A stretch of 64,000 bases of DNA from Chryseobacterium kimseyorum (GTDB lineage Bacteria; Bacteroidota; Bacteroidia; Flavobacteriales; Weeksellaceae), in assembly GCF_025971945.1 (NCBI RefSeq), contig NZ_JAPDHW010000005.1, positions 62,001 through 126,000 on the forward strand, given 5' to 3'. A model generated the notes under the pieces. The model worked only from the letters and a program-made list of their open reading frames with translations. It was not told the DNA's origin and did no database searches. The number at the start of each line of letters is the position of its first letter. The first letter of the stretch is position 1. This document shows, one piece after another, positions 7,622-16,493 of this stretch. The position numbers and the translations under genes are program-made.

Positions 7622-8365
7622 TTAGTATCCTTCTGAAGAAGATTCATCTTTAATTAAAGCTAAGGCAGAGGAAGTTCCTATCCTTTTGACACCGAGATTG
7701 ATCATCTTTTCGGCATCTTCGGGAGTTCGCACACCACCTGCCGCTTTTACAGGAAGTTTCCCTGCATTGTCCAGCATAATTCTTACGCCTTCAAATGTGG
7801 CTCCATTTGGCTTTCCGTTTTCTGTTTCATAGAAACCTGTTGATGATTTAACGAAAATTTCAGATAAATCATTTTGAGAAAAATTCTCTTCTGCCCAATT
7901 GGAGATATTCTTGGTTAAATCAGCAATTTGCTCATCCGTTAAAGCCGCGATCTCAATGATCCATTTGGCAACCTTTCGGTTCTGAATACATAATTGAGTA
8001 CAGGTTAGAAATTCTTCTTTTACATATTCTAAATTTCCTTTCAGATATTCTAAATAATTGATGACAAAATCTAGTTCATCTGCCCCATCTTCAATGGCTT
8101 TCTTAGCTTCAGCCAGTTTTTCATTTAAAGAATAAGTACCTTCATGAAAACCAATGACAGTTCCTAAAATCACATGAGAATCTCTTTCGTCGAGGTATTT
8201 TCTGATTTCTGCAACATAATCTGGCCGAATCATTACTGCAAAAATTCCATTCTCAATAGCTACCTGCGCAAGTTCTCTTACAGTAGCCAAAGTTTCTTCT
8301 TCGGAAATACCTGACTGTAAATGTGTTTTTAAATAAGTTGAATCTAAATACTGAGCAATATTCAT
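7622..8365 (-). CDS. deoC: Deoxyribose-phosphate aldolase
   Basis: This 247-residue class I aldolase cleaves 2-deoxyribose-5-phosphate to glyceraldehyde-3-phosphate and acetaldehyde in deoxynucleoside catabolism. The catalytic features are present: DELDFVIN with Asp 99, the Schiff-base Lys in FVKSSTGF (Lys 173) and the second Lys in PVKAAGGVR (Lys 207). The gene begins five bases after an Lrp-type regulator and is the last of a three-gene minus-strand unit. Its stop abuts a terminator hairpin. Length is in the usual range. Confidence 0.95.
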   Translation of the reverse strand: MNIAQYLDSTYLKTHLQSGISEEETLATVRELAQVAIENGIFAVMIRPDYVAEIRKYLDERDSHVILGTVIGFHEGTYSLNEKLAEAKKAIEDGADELDFVINYLEYLKGNLEYVKEEFLTCTQLCIQNRKVAKWIIEIAALTDEQIADLTKNISNWAEENFSQNDLSEIFVKSSTGFYETENGKPNGATFEGVRIMLDNAGKLPVKAAGGVRTPEDAEKMINLGVKRIGTSSALALIKDESSSEGY

Positions 8366-8370
8366 TATAG

Positions 8371-8844
8371 TTATACTTTGAGTTGTCGGTTGATTCCTTG
8401 CTCCAAAGATATAAAAGTTTCGGTTCTTGTCACTCCTTTCATTTTCTGAAGTTTATTTAAAATCTCCATTAGATGATCGTTGTCTATGCATAAAACTTTT
8501 AGGAAGATGGTATAATTCCCAGTTGTATAATGTGCTTCCACCACTTCATTAACATCTTTCAGGGCTTTTACCACATCTGGATAGTGGCTTGGCTGATCAA
8601 GAAACATTCCGATATATGATACCACTTTGTATCCTATTTTTCTGGGATTTAGAAATGATATAGAATTCTCTATCACTCCTGCATGTTCAAGTTTTTTGAT
8701 TCTTTGGTGTACAGCTGTAGTTGAGATGCCTACCTGTTTGGAGATATAGGCTAAAGAACTTTTGGCATTATCCATCAACATATAGATAATTTCTTTATCT
8801 AAAGGGTCTAAGTGATAGCTTGTACTGGTTGAGTTTTTCATCAT
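8371..8844 (-). CDS. Lrp/AsnC family transcriptional regulator
   Basis: This 157-residue protein has an N-terminal winged helix-turn-helix (LDKEIIYMLMDNAKSSLAYISKQVGISTTAVHQRIKKLE, given here only as the region 14-52 in outline) and a C-terminal RAM ligand-binding domain. The start of the RAM domain is at about residue 72 (YKVVSYIGMFL). Lrp-type proteins form octamers and sense amino acids or related metabolites. It lies between an EEP-family nuclease gene and deoC, 25 bases after the former. Its effector cannot be told from sequence. Control of its own operon is the simplest guess. Confidence 0.9.
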   Translation of the reverse strand: MMKNSTSTSYHLDPLDKEIIYMLMDNAKSSLAYISKQVGISTTAVHQRIKKLEHAGVIENSISFLNPRKIGYKVVSYIGMFLDQPSHYPDVVKALKDVNEVVEAHYTTGNYTIFLKVLCIDNDHLMEILNKLQKMKGVTRTETFISLEQGINRQLKV

Positions 8845-8869
8845 TGATTATTACTTTTTATATTATCAT

Positions 8870-9802
8870 TTATTTTTTCAATACTACAAAAACAGGAAAA
8901 TGGTCACTGTAACCGCCCAGATATCGGGTTCCAGCATAAGTTCTGAAAGGTCTTTCGTTAAACATTTTATTTCGGCTCCTCAGTTTTTCAGGCTTAAAAA
9001 TTTTGGCGTCATAAAACGATAGCGATTGGTTATTATCAAAAAAAGATCTGGAAAGCAGAATCTGGTCGAAAAGAAGACCCGATTTATAATGAAATGCTGA
9101 ATAATTGTGAGTAGAATAAAGCTCCTGGAAAGGATTTTCTAAAATTTTCTGATGCGTATCATCAAAAAGAATTTTCACTAAATTTTCATCATCCGGATTT
9201 TCATTAAAGTCACCACACAAAATGACATTTTCCTTTTCTATATTGACGATCTGAAGAATCCTGTTTCTGATTTCGCCAAGAATATATTCACGCTTGGGCT
9301 GATTAATATCTTTTTCGCGTTTTGAAGGAAGATGCGCAACAAAAATATTGATGATCTCTTCCTTATATTTTACCTTTGAAAACAACACATCTCTGGTTGT
9401 ATCATAATTTTCAGGATTTTTATCTAAAATTTCGAAAAAGAATGTAATTGCCTCAGAATCGATGATTTCGATTTTCGATTTATCGTAAAGCAAGGCAACA
9501 TCCACCTTTCTTTCATCCATCGAATTGTAATGTACTATTCCGTATTGTGAATTGAAGGGACTCATCTCCACAAGATCTTCCAATACTTTCCTTCCGGAGA
9601 TCTCAGAGAGACCAATCATGCATGGCAGAATGCCTGTTTCTTCTTTCATCAGCTGAAAGACGTGTGAAATTTTGAATAGCTTGTCTCTGTACTTTCTTTC
9701 GTCCCAGTTTCTTAAACCCGATTTTGTAGGATCTAGCCTATGGTTAGGCGGTGGGTCTGGCAAAAATAAATTTTCTACATTATAAAAAGCAAACAATTCC
9801 AT
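8870..9802 (-). CDS. Endonuclease/exonuclease/phosphatase (EEP) family protein
   Basis: This 310-residue protein shows the EEP fold signatures: FYNVENLF at the N-terminus, a Glu in IGLSEISGRKVLEDL, VAHLPSKRE, LCGDFNENPDD (metal/phosphate-binding) and the C-terminal catalytic SDHFPVFV. There is no signal peptide, so it is probably cytosolic. The family includes DNA/RNA nucleases and phosphodiesterases, so substrate is uncertain. It is the first gene of the unit that continues into the Lrp regulator and deoC, which hints at nucleic-acid or deoxynucleotide turnover. The 285-bp region upstream holds two palindromes. Confidence 0.88.
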   Translation of the reverse strand: MELFAFYNVENLFLPDPPPNHRLDPTKSGLRNWDERKYRDKLFKISHVFQLMKEETGILPCMIGLSEISGRKVLEDLVEMSPFNSQYGIVHYNSMDERKVDVALLYDKSKIEIIDSEAITFFFEILDKNPENYDTTRDVLFSKVKYKEEIINIFVAHLPSKREKDINQPKREYILGEIRNRILQIVNIEKENVILCGDFNENPDDENLVKILFDDTHQKILENPFQELYSTHNYSAFHYKSGLLFDQILLSRSFFDNNQSLSFYDAKIFKPEKLRSRNKMFNERPFRTYAGTRYLGGYSDHFPVFVVLKK

Positions 9803-9824
9803 CTACACGTTTTTCTATTGACAC

Positions 9825-9851
9825 TCTGAAATTTTAAATTTTAATTTCAGA
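9825..9851. repeat. Inverted repeat upstream of EEP gene
   Basis: TCTGAAATT and AATTTCAGA form perfect 9-bp arms around a 9-nt AT-rich loop. It lies 22 bases upstream of the EEP start and may be an operator or an mRNA hairpin. Confidence 0.5.
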
Positions 9852-10035
9852 ATGTAAATTTATTCTTTTTTTCAGTACCATACCACTAAACATAATTAAA
9901 TTTTCACAGAAAAGGCGAAAAATTTAACATAATCGTAAGGTTGTCAATTTATTTCAGTGAAAATTTTAATGAAAATGAATTTATATTCATAAATACAAGC
10001 CATTCACACACTTTATTAGGATAATATTATTTTTT

Positions 10036-10049
10036 TGTAATCGATTACA
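10036..10049. promoter_or_regulatory. 14-bp perfect palindrome, LacI-type operator look-alike
   Basis: TGTAATCGATTACA is perfectly symmetrical with a central CG, as in many LacI-family operators. It sits between the trmD stop and the EEP gene, about 235 bp upstream of the latter. No LacI-type regulator is encoded in the window. The rest of 9803-10087 has no gene. Confidence 0.4.
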
Positions 10050-10087
10050 CGAAATTTTTTTTAACTGAAATATCCCGGAAAAAGAAT

Positions 10088-10762
10088 TTATTCAAGCAAA
10101 TCCGGTCTTTTCTCCTGAGTTATTCTTACGGCTTCTTCATGTCTCCACTCTTCAATTTTAGCAAAATTTCCACTCAAAAGAATTTTCGGAACATCTAAAC
10201 CTTTGTAAGATTCCGGTCTGGTATAAATGGGAGGTGATAACAGATCATCCTGAAAACTATCCGTCAAAGCGCTCTGTTCATCATTCAAAACCCCTGGAAC
10301 CAGGCGGATAATAGAATCTGCCAAAACACAGGCAGCCAGTTCACCACCAGTCAGTACAAAATCACCAATTGAGATTTCTTTAGTGATATGAAGATCGCGA
10401 ACTCTCTGATCAATACCTTTATAATGACCGCAGAGGAAAATCAGATTATTCTTAATTGAAAGCGTGTTCGATATTTTTTGATTTAATGTTTCTCCGTCGG
10501 GAGTTAAATAGATGATTTCATCATAATCTCTCTGAGATTTCAGTTCAGAAATACATTTATCTAAAGGCTCAATCATCATTACCATTCCGGCGCCACCGCC
10601 GTAAGGCTCATCATCAATCTGTCTGTGTTTATTGATCGACCAGTCTCTCAACTGATGGAAATGCACTTCTACCAAACCTTTATCAACTGCTCTCTTCAAA
10701 ATAGAAGTTCTGAACGGACTTTCCATCAATTCTGGAAGTACGCTTATTATATCAATTCTCAT
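10088..10762 (-). CDS. trmD: tRNA (guanine-N1)-37 methyltransferase
   Basis: This 224-residue SPOUT methyltransferase makes m1G37 in tRNA to prevent frameshifting. Recognisable motifs are [13 protein letters not shown] (50-62), IYLTPDG (84-90), [13 protein letters not shown] (109-121), the knotted SAM-binding loop [13 protein letters not shown] (131-143) and LTDSF with the catalytic Asp at 168. [11 protein letters not shown] and [11 protein letters not shown] complete the family pattern. Its start overlaps the ndh stop by four bases (ATGA), so the two are co-translated. In many bacteria trmD sits with ribosomal genes; here it does not. Confidence 0.97.
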   Translation of the reverse strand: MRIDIISVLPELMESPFRTSILKRAVDKGLVEVHFHQLRDWSINKHRQIDDEPYGGGAGMVMMIEPLDKCISELKSQRDYDEIIYLTPDGETLNQKISNTLSIKNNLIFLCGHYKGIDQRVRDLHITKEISIGDFVLTGGELAACVLADSIIRLVPGVLNDEQSALTDSFQDDLLSPPIYTRPESYKGLDVPKILLSGNFAKIEEWRHEEAVRITQEKRPDLLE

Positions 10763-12021
10763 TGCTGCGTATTATTTTTCTTACTTGGCGAAATGATCAG
10801 ACGTAGGGAAGAATCTTTGTTAAAATAACTCCACATCCAGTTAAAAAATATCGCCAATTTATTTCGAACGCTCAAAATAAGCATTAAATGTAAAAACATC
10901 CAAAAATACCAGGCTAAAAATCCCTGAAATTTAACAAAAGGCAAATCTACAACAGCTCTGTGCTTTCCGATTGTTGCTAATGAGCCTTGATCTTTATACT
11001 CATATTCTACCCAGTCGGCTGCATTTTTTCTGAGAAAGTTCTTCCCTAAATTTTTTGCCTGATTGATCGCTACATTGGCTACCTGTGGATGTCCCTGCGG
11101 ATATTTAGGAGTTTCCATGTATGAAATATCACCTAATGCGTAGATATTTTCATACCCCTTAATTTTATTAAAACGGTCTACGATGTATCGGTTTCTGACC
11201 AGTTTTTCTGTAGGGAAACCATCGATCACATTTCCTACAACTCCGGCTGCCCAGATGACATTATTGGAAGGAATCTGTTTTCCGCTTTTCAGGATTACTC
11301 GGTCTCCGTCGTACTCAGTAACAACTTCACCGCTCATAAAATTAACACCAAGTTCTTTCAGATATTTTTCAGACTGCTGCTGTGCTTCAGTGCTCATCAC
11401 TGCTAACGGCTTTTCTGTAGAACTTACCAGAATAATTTTAAGATTATTGAAATTCATGTATGGATAATCGCGGGGAAGAATATCTTTTTTCATTTCAGAA
11501 AAAGCTCCTGCCAGCTCCACTCCTGTCGGTCCGCTACCTACAATTACAATATTCCAGTTTCCGTCGTCGCTGCGGCTTTTTTCAAGAATTAATTTTTCAA
11601 AAGTCATCAGAACATGATTTCGGATTCCGATGGCTTCCTGAGTGTTTTTCATCCCAAAAGCTTTGCCCTCCATTTCCTTATTACCAAAGAAATTGGTTTT
11701 GCAGCCTGTGGCGATAATCAGTTTATCGTAAGTGAATTCGGCACCATCAGTTATCACTTTATTTTGAGAGGGAATAATCTCTTTTACCTCAGTCAGACGA
11801 AACTGCGTATTTCTGGATTCCTGAAAGATCTTACGGAAAGGAAATGAAATATTGGAAGGCTCTATCCTACCACATGCCACCTGATAAAACAGCGGCTGGA
11901 ACATGTGATGATTCACCTTGTCGAGAACAATTACTTTTTTATTTTTATTATTTAATGTTTTCGCAAGCTGTAGCCCCGCAAAACCTCCTCCGATGATGAT
12001 GATCTTTTCGCGTGTTTCCAT
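10759..12021 (-). CDS. ndh: Type II NADH:quinone oxidoreductase (NDH-2 family)
   Basis: I place the start at 12021 (METREKIII, 420 residues), since the longer frame runs into the divergent lysozyme promoter. The FAD-binding motif [15 protein letters not shown] is near the N-terminus. A second dinucleotide fold begins at [19 protein letters not shown], and NIYALGDIS near residue 300 is the FAD-contacting motif. The C-terminus is hydrophobic and amphipathic ([16 protein letters not shown]), fitting peripheral membrane attachment. The enzyme passes electrons from NADH to menaquinone without pumping. It is the first gene of a two-gene unit with trmD. Confidence 0.92.
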   Translation of the reverse strand: METREKIIIIGGGFAGLQLAKTLNNKNKKVIVLDKVNHHMFQPLFYQVACGRIEPSNISFPFRKIFQESRNTQFRLTEVKEIIPSQNKVITDGAEFTYDKLIIATGCKTNFFGNKEMEGKAFGMKNTQEAIGIRNHVLMTFEKLILEKSRSDDGNWNIVIVGSGPTGVELAGAFSEMKKDILPRDYPYMNFNNLKIILVSSTEKPLAVMSTEAQQQSEKYLKELGVNFMSGEVVTEYDGDRVILKSGKQIPSNNVIWAAGVVGNVIDGFPTEKLVRNRYIVDRFNKIKGYENIYALGDISYMETPKYPQGHPQVANVAINQAKNLGKNFLRKNAADWVEYEYKDQGSLATIGKHRAVVDLPFVKFQGFLAWYFWMFLHLMLILSVRNKLAIFFNWMWSYFNKDSSLRLIISPSKKNNTQQ

Positions 12022-12085
12022 AGTAACAAATTTACTTATTTTATTTAGTATTTTATGGCTTAAAAAGTTAGTTTTGCAAAACTTT

Positions 12086-12949
12086 ATGAGCCCTAAAAAG
12101 TATACCAAAAAAACTGCCAAAAGAGTGCATAAAAACCGTCGGAAGAGCTATTTCTTCCGTCGTAAAATTCTTTTGTTCATCATGATTATTGCATTGTTCG
12201 GAACAGGATTATACCTCAAGCAGTCAATAAGTTACTATTATGCTCTTTACTTTAATAAATTCACTCACAAAAAGCTTCACAACAGCGAAAAAGAAAGTGT
12301 AAGAATACAGAAAATTCTCAGCGATAATCTTGATAAAACGTATGGTTTCGACATCTCTCATTACCAAAACCGCGAAGATATAAAATGGGACAGTTTGAGT
12401 ATCGGCAACAAAACTATTCCGTTAGAGTTTGTGGTAATGCGGGCAACAATGGGGAATCGCAGTGCCGATAAACATTTTGATGAGTTTTGGCAACAGGCGC
12501 AGAAGCACAAGCTTATCCGTGGAGCTTATCACTTTTACAGAGCTGATGAAGATCCTGTGATTCAGGCAAACAATTTTCTTGAAAATGTAAAACTCGAAAG
12601 TGGTGACCTTCCGCCAATTTTAGATATTGAAAAAATCCCGAGAAGGAAATCAAATAAAAAACTTGTAGAAGATCTGAAAGTCTGGTGCAAAATTGTAGAA
12701 GAAACCTACGGTGAGAAACCCATTATCTACACCTATTATCACTACTACAAAGATTTTCTGAAAGGAGAGTTTGATGATTACCCGTTGTGGTTAGCCAATT
12801 ATAATGACGTGCCTACTCCATCACCTGATGACCACTGGGATTTCTGGCAGTTCAGCGAAAACGGAATCGTTCATGGCATCAACACAAAAGTTGATTTGGA
12901 TGTTTATAATGGCGGCGTCTGGTCTTTGAAGCGGTTGACTATAGACTGA
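12086..12949 (+). CDS. Glycoside hydrolase family 25 (lysozyme-type) protein
   Basis: The start at 12086 (MSPKKYTKKT) gives 287 residues; an upstream frame to 11918 is antisense to ndh and was discarded. The N-terminus is very basic, then one transmembrane helix at about 27-45 anchors the protein. The GH25 barrel starts at YGFDISHYQ (Asp 89) and continues through FVVMRATMG, RGAYHFYR, ILDIE (catalytic Asp 180/Glu 182), IIYTYYHYY, LWLANYN and WDFWQFSENG. GH25 enzymes cleave the glycan of peptidoglycan. The gene diverges from ndh (64 bp apart) and its stop directly abuts the stop of the convergent gene. Confidence 0.93.
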   Translation: MSPKKYTKKTAKRVHKNRRKSYFFRRKILLFIMIIALFGTGLYLKQSISYYYALYFNKFTHKKLHNSEKESVRIQKILSDNLDKTYGFDISHYQNREDIKWDSLSIGNKTIPLEFVVMRATMGNRSADKHFDEFWQQAQKHKLIRGAYHFYRADEDPVIQANNFLENVKLESGDLPPILDIEKIPRRKSNKKLVEDLKVWCKIVEETYGEKPIIYTYYHYYKDFLKGEFDDYPLWLANYNDVPTPSPDDHWDFWQFSENGIVHGINTKVDLDVYNGGVWSLKRLTID

Positions 12950-14593
12950 TTACTTCTTCAGAAATTCAATCAAATCTTTATTAAGCTCATCTGCATTTTC
13001 AAAAGGAATCATATGGGTGGCATCTTTGTAAATTTTCAGCTTTGCATTAGGAATTTGCGTTGCCAATATTTTAGAATGTTCAGGTTTGATCACATCTTTT
13101 TCTCCGGCGATTACCAAAACTTCAGACTCAATTTTGTTTAAATCTTTATTGGAAATATTCGGCTCCTTAAGCATCAATTGAAGCAGTCTCAATTCATTGA
13201 ATTTTTCCGGTTTATTTTCAAACTGCATTGCTTTCAGACTTAATTTGAATTTACTTACCAATTCGTCATCTACCCCGTCTACAGAAGCGTTGGCTCCAAT
13301 AGTGATTAATTTATTTAAATTTTCCGGATATTTCAGTGCAAACTCCAATCCGGTATTTCCACCGTCGCTCCAGCCCGCGATATTTACTTTTTTCAGTCCC
13401 AAATTATCCAACAAAGCTTTCATATCATCCGCGAAAATTTTATAATTAAATTCCTTCTGAGTCTTATCAATGCTTTTCCCCTGCGCTCTGGTGTCGACGA
13501 CAATTACTTTAAAATACTTCGAAAGCTCAGGAATCTGCTGGTAAAAATCTCTGATACTGCCAGAATTGCCATGGAGTAAAAGTAAAGGCTCACCTTCTCC
13601 ATAAATTTCATAATATAAATCGGCATCTTTCAGTTTTAAAACTTTACCTGAAGATTCGTTTTTCCCATAAACAGACTGTTCGGCTTCCATATGATATTTG
13701 CTTACATCGTAAAAAAGATCTGACAGATTATTATCCGTCCCGTTCTCGTCCTGAATTTCATTTTTCCCATTTTTATCGACTTTCACATCAATATTAATGG
13801 CCGGCGCTGCAATCTTCATTTTCTCCCAGTCACCATAGAATTTCCTCAGATAACCAGTTCTGAAAAGTGCAGCACTGATATTCAGCTTCCCCTCAAATTC
13901 CTTCAAAAACTGAATTCCGACAAAAAATCTACCCTGAACCCAAATATTTTTATCATTCACATCTAAAGTAAATGTATCATCTACAATTTTATCTTTTGTC
14001 AGCTCGACGGTTATTTCTTCATCAAGGATACTTTCTCCAGGCAGGCCGTTCTTCTCTTTATAAATTGTATAACGCATGATAACCGGGCGGTCTGCGGTGA
14101 TGTTTGCGATATTCAGGTGAATATTTTTGATCTTTGATTTTTTACTGGCTTTAAATTCTAAAGCAGTTTCACCAAGGAAATCTTTGCTGAACATAGGATT
14201 TACTGAATACATAACACTTTTCGTTTTCGTATTCACTCCCCAGTTTTTATCAACTAATTTTTTAGGTGTAATCTTTACCTCCTGAATATTTTTGAATTTC
14301 TCTTTTAAAAAGATGTTTGTGTCACTCTTTTTCAGGAAGTTCTGAACGGATTCCGTGTATGACTCGTAACCTGCAACATCTATTTTCAGCTTCGCTGTCG
14401 GATTCACATTGGAAAGATCTATTGAAAATTTTCCTTTATCGTCACTGATGATTCCGATATTTTCTTTTTCAACACCCACTTTCACATAAGGAATTGGCGT
14501 GTTTTCTTCTCTGGACAGAACAGTTCCGGAAATTACCTGCGCATACGGGAAAAATGCAGTTAGTAACAGAATTAAAACATTGAGTTTTTTCAT
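12950..14593 (-). CDS. Secreted CarboxypepD_reg-domain alpha/beta hydrolase
   Basis: The ATG at 14593 gives 547 residues and a good signal peptide (MKKLNVLILLLTAFFPYAQ); an upstream TTG was rejected. Domains run in order: a CarboxypepD_reg-like beta-sandwich (about 20-95), a middle beta-rich region (about 110-275) without a clear family, and an alpha/beta hydrolase (about 320-547). The triad is visible as Ser 409 in GWSDGG, Asp 500 in GEKDVI and His 527 in ATHMIP. The oxyanion segment LLLLHGNSG is also present. It is likely a periplasmic or surface esterase/hydrolase. The N-terminal domain is usually seen on TonB receptors, which makes the fusion unusual. Confidence 0.88.
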   Translation of the reverse strand: MKKLNVLILLLTAFFPYAQVISGTVLSREENTPIPYVKVGVEKENIGIISDDKGKFSIDLSNVNPTAKLKIDVAGYESYTESVQNFLKKSDTNIFLKEKFKNIQEVKITPKKLVDKNWGVNTKTKSVMYSVNPMFSKDFLGETALEFKASKKSKIKNIHLNIANITADRPVIMRYTIYKEKNGLPGESILDEEITVELTKDKIVDDTFTLDVNDKNIWVQGRFFVGIQFLKEFEGKLNISAALFRTGYLRKFYGDWEKMKIAAPAINIDVKVDKNGKNEIQDENGTDNNLSDLFYDVSKYHMEAEQSVYGKNESSGKVLKLKDADLYYEIYGEGEPLLLLHGNSGSIRDFYQQIPELSKYFKVIVVDTRAQGKSIDKTQKEFNYKIFADDMKALLDNLGLKKVNIAGWSDGGNTGLEFALKYPENLNKLITIGANASVDGVDDELVSKFKLSLKAMQFENKPEKFNELRLLQLMLKEPNISNKDLNKIESEVLVIAGEKDVIKPEHSKILATQIPNAKLKIYKDATHMIPFENADELNKDLIEFLKK

Positions 14594-14719
14594 AATAAAA
14601 GTTTGATGCAAAAATCATTAATTGAATATGAAAACCTTCTTAATATCTTATTAAATTTAAAGCTGCTTTAGTTAAAAAATTAAAAAAAAATCACATCAAA
14701 GTGATCATTTTGACCGAAA

Positions 14720-15850
14720 TCACTTAAATGGTTTTCTTTGAGTCCATTCTACAACAGGATTTAAAGAAGTGAAAATCTTTTCCATAAACAGATTGATCAG
14801 AGAATTATTATGCTTAATTAATCCAAAGATTTCAACCGGTTGTGCGCCGATCGTAGATTTTATTTCCAATGCCGTTCTTCCGAAAATAATTCGGTTAAAT
14901 TTTTTGTCAATTCCAAATTCCACCATATCCAAAAGCATGTTCAGGTAGATTTGTTTTTCTTTTTGAAGTCCTTTGTCGTACCCTAAAAAATAGGTGTCAA
15001 TATCTTTACCGTTCAGAATCAGCGTATAAAAACCAATCAGTTTTGCATTCAAATAATATCCGAAAACTTTGAAATTTTCTTTTAAAGATTCCTTCATGCT
15101 TTCAAAATGATTTTCGGTGAGAAAAAATGTATTGAAAGGTGCATTCTCTGCAACATTTTGATACAGCAGATTCATTTCTTTCTGATGGTTTTTAATCTGA
15201 TCAAGATTCATCTCAGATTTTTCAATTCCCACAATTTTCTTCTTTGCAGTCTTGGCTCTGGTTCTGTATTTGGTAGAAAACGCATTCAGATAATCTTCAA
15301 AGGTGAGCCAGTTTTCTTTTAACCGTAACATCATATTCGGCTGTACTGAAAATCTGTAAAATGACTGATGATCTTTACCCTGAAAATATTTAACAAAACT
15401 TGCCTGGTAATCTTTGTAGATAATAAGTGACGTTTTACCTTCCTGCCTCTGCATATCCTGAACGGCTTCATCCAATAGCGGAATCACCTGACCGATTGTA
15501 ATTTTTGAAGCATCAAAATAAAATCCGTTTTGACCTGTCAACATATTGTTCCCGAGAATCATTACGTTTTTGCTGAATTTTTTAGCCACAAAATTTTTCA
15601 CATCACAAAACACTTCGTCTTTCTGGAAAGTTTTGTGCTCGATAAAATTCAGATATTGAAATAAAGCTCCGCCAATAAGTTCATCAGCTGAGAAGAATCC
15701 TACATAGAAGCAGTCCATATTTTCGGGAGATGAAGTTTCCAGAGTCTCAAAATATTCTTTAGACAGCATGATATTATGCTGACCAATCACAGCATTCCAG
15801 TCACTCGGGATTTCTGACAAAGATTTGAATTTTTTAAAAGTGTAAGACAT
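14720..15850 (-). CDS. GNAT/FemAB-like (peptidoglycan-type) acyltransferase family protein
   Basis: This 376-residue cytosolic protein looks like a double-GNAT, FemAB-type fold. LSKEYFETLE and CFYVGFF lie near the N-terminus, an RTRAKTAKKKI basic segment in the middle, then VFGYYLNAKLIGFYTLIL, DTYFLGYDKGLQKEKQIYLNMLLDM and GRTALEIKSTIGAQP, typical of the second GNAT-like domain. The substrate is unknown. A minus-strand terminator hairpin with its T-run touches the start codon, so a separate promoter inside the hairpin region or read-through is needed for expression. Confidence 0.75.
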   Translation of the reverse strand: MSYTFKKFKSLSEIPSDWNAVIGQHNIMLSKEYFETLETSSPENMDCFYVGFFSADELIGGALFQYLNFIEHKTFQKDEVFCDVKNFVAKKFSKNVMILGNNMLTGQNGFYFDASKITIGQVIPLLDEAVQDMQRQEGKTSLIIYKDYQASFVKYFQGKDHQSFYRFSVQPNMMLRLKENWLTFEDYLNAFSTKYRTRAKTAKKKIVGIEKSEMNLDQIKNHQKEMNLLYQNVAENAPFNTFFLTENHFESMKESLKENFKVFGYYLNAKLIGFYTLILNGKDIDTYFLGYDKGLQKEKQIYLNMLLDMVEFGIDKKFNRIIFGRTALEIKSTIGAQPVEIFGLIKHNNSLINLFMEKIFTSLNPVVEWTQRKPFK

Positions 15851-15872
15851 AAAAAAGGCTACAAATGTAGCC
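15851..15872 (-). terminator. Intrinsic terminator abutting a start codon
   Basis: On the minus strand GGCTACA / TGTAGCC (loop TTT region) is followed by six T and then directly by the ATG of the GNAT/FemAB-like gene. It terminates the DUF1761 gene at 15894-16412. Confidence 0.8.
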
Positions 15873-15893
15873 TATATTTTAGATTTCAAATTT

Positions 15894-16412
15894 TTATTTT
15901 GGTGTCACAAGATTAAAGCCGTCGATAGCATACCAACCGCAGATAATTCCACCCATAATGGTGATCGTGATTACCCAGTAACCTGTATTGATAAAAATAT
16001 ATTTCCATGATTTTCTCTCGAACATTGCATTGATCGCAATTAACGGAAAAACAAAGAAAACACTGGTAATAAACGAATGCAGAGCACCGTGACCGAAAGA
16101 TCTGAACGCAGTTCCGTAGTCATGCATAAACGCAGTATAGGATGGTTTTGCCAACTCAGGATCACCTCCCACCATTCCTACAGCTCCAAACTGATGAATG
16201 GTAACCATCTGTAAAAAGAATCCTATGAGAACTGATAAAATGATCGATACTATAAAAACCATTCCCATATTTGCACTTTTCATTTTCTCTTCCGTCAGGC
16301 CAGATTCTCTCATCCATGCTTTACCAAAAACTTTCGGATTATACCATACAAATCCTGTAACCAGCGGGATCAATGCAGCAAAAAGTATTGCCAAAAAATT
16401 AATTTGTATCAT
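15894..16412 (-). CDS. DUF1761 family membrane protein
   Basis: This 172-residue integral membrane protein has about four hydrophobic helices (near 5-25, 48-68, 110-128 and 142-162). The N-terminal FLAILFAALIPLVTGFVWY and following NPKVFGKAWM match the DUF1761 pattern. Function is unknown for the family. It is apparently monocistronic, ending in the hairpin at 15851-15872. The frameshifted DoxX-like gene lies upstream in the same direction, with an 81-bp gap. Confidence 0.8.
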   Translation of the reverse strand: MIQINFLAILFAALIPLVTGFVWYNPKVFGKAWMRESGLTEEKMKSANMGMVFIVSIILSVLIGFFLQMVTIHQFGAVGMVGGDPELAKPSYTAFMHDYGTAFRSFGHGALHSFITSVFFVFPLIAINAMFERKSWKYIFINTGYWVITITIMGGIICGWYAIDGFNLVTPK

Positions 16413-16493
16413 AGTTTGTGTCTTAAAAATTACAGCATAAATCTACATTAAAAAATTTTACAATGACGAAATTTGTGTAAAATTTAAACCATT

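Noticed and set aside
9818-9823. TTGACA, a sigma70-like -35 box
   Set aside because: Bacteroidota promoters use a different consensus, no matching -10 lies downstream, and no plus-strand gene follows.
11918-12085. Upstream extension of the GH25 lysozyme gene
   Set aside because: It is antisense to the ndh coding sequence, and the ATG at 12086 gives a sensible basic anchor.
14594-14611. TTG start of the CarboxypepD_reg hydrolase
   Set aside because: It adds six residues before an ideal signal peptide that starts at the ATG 14593.
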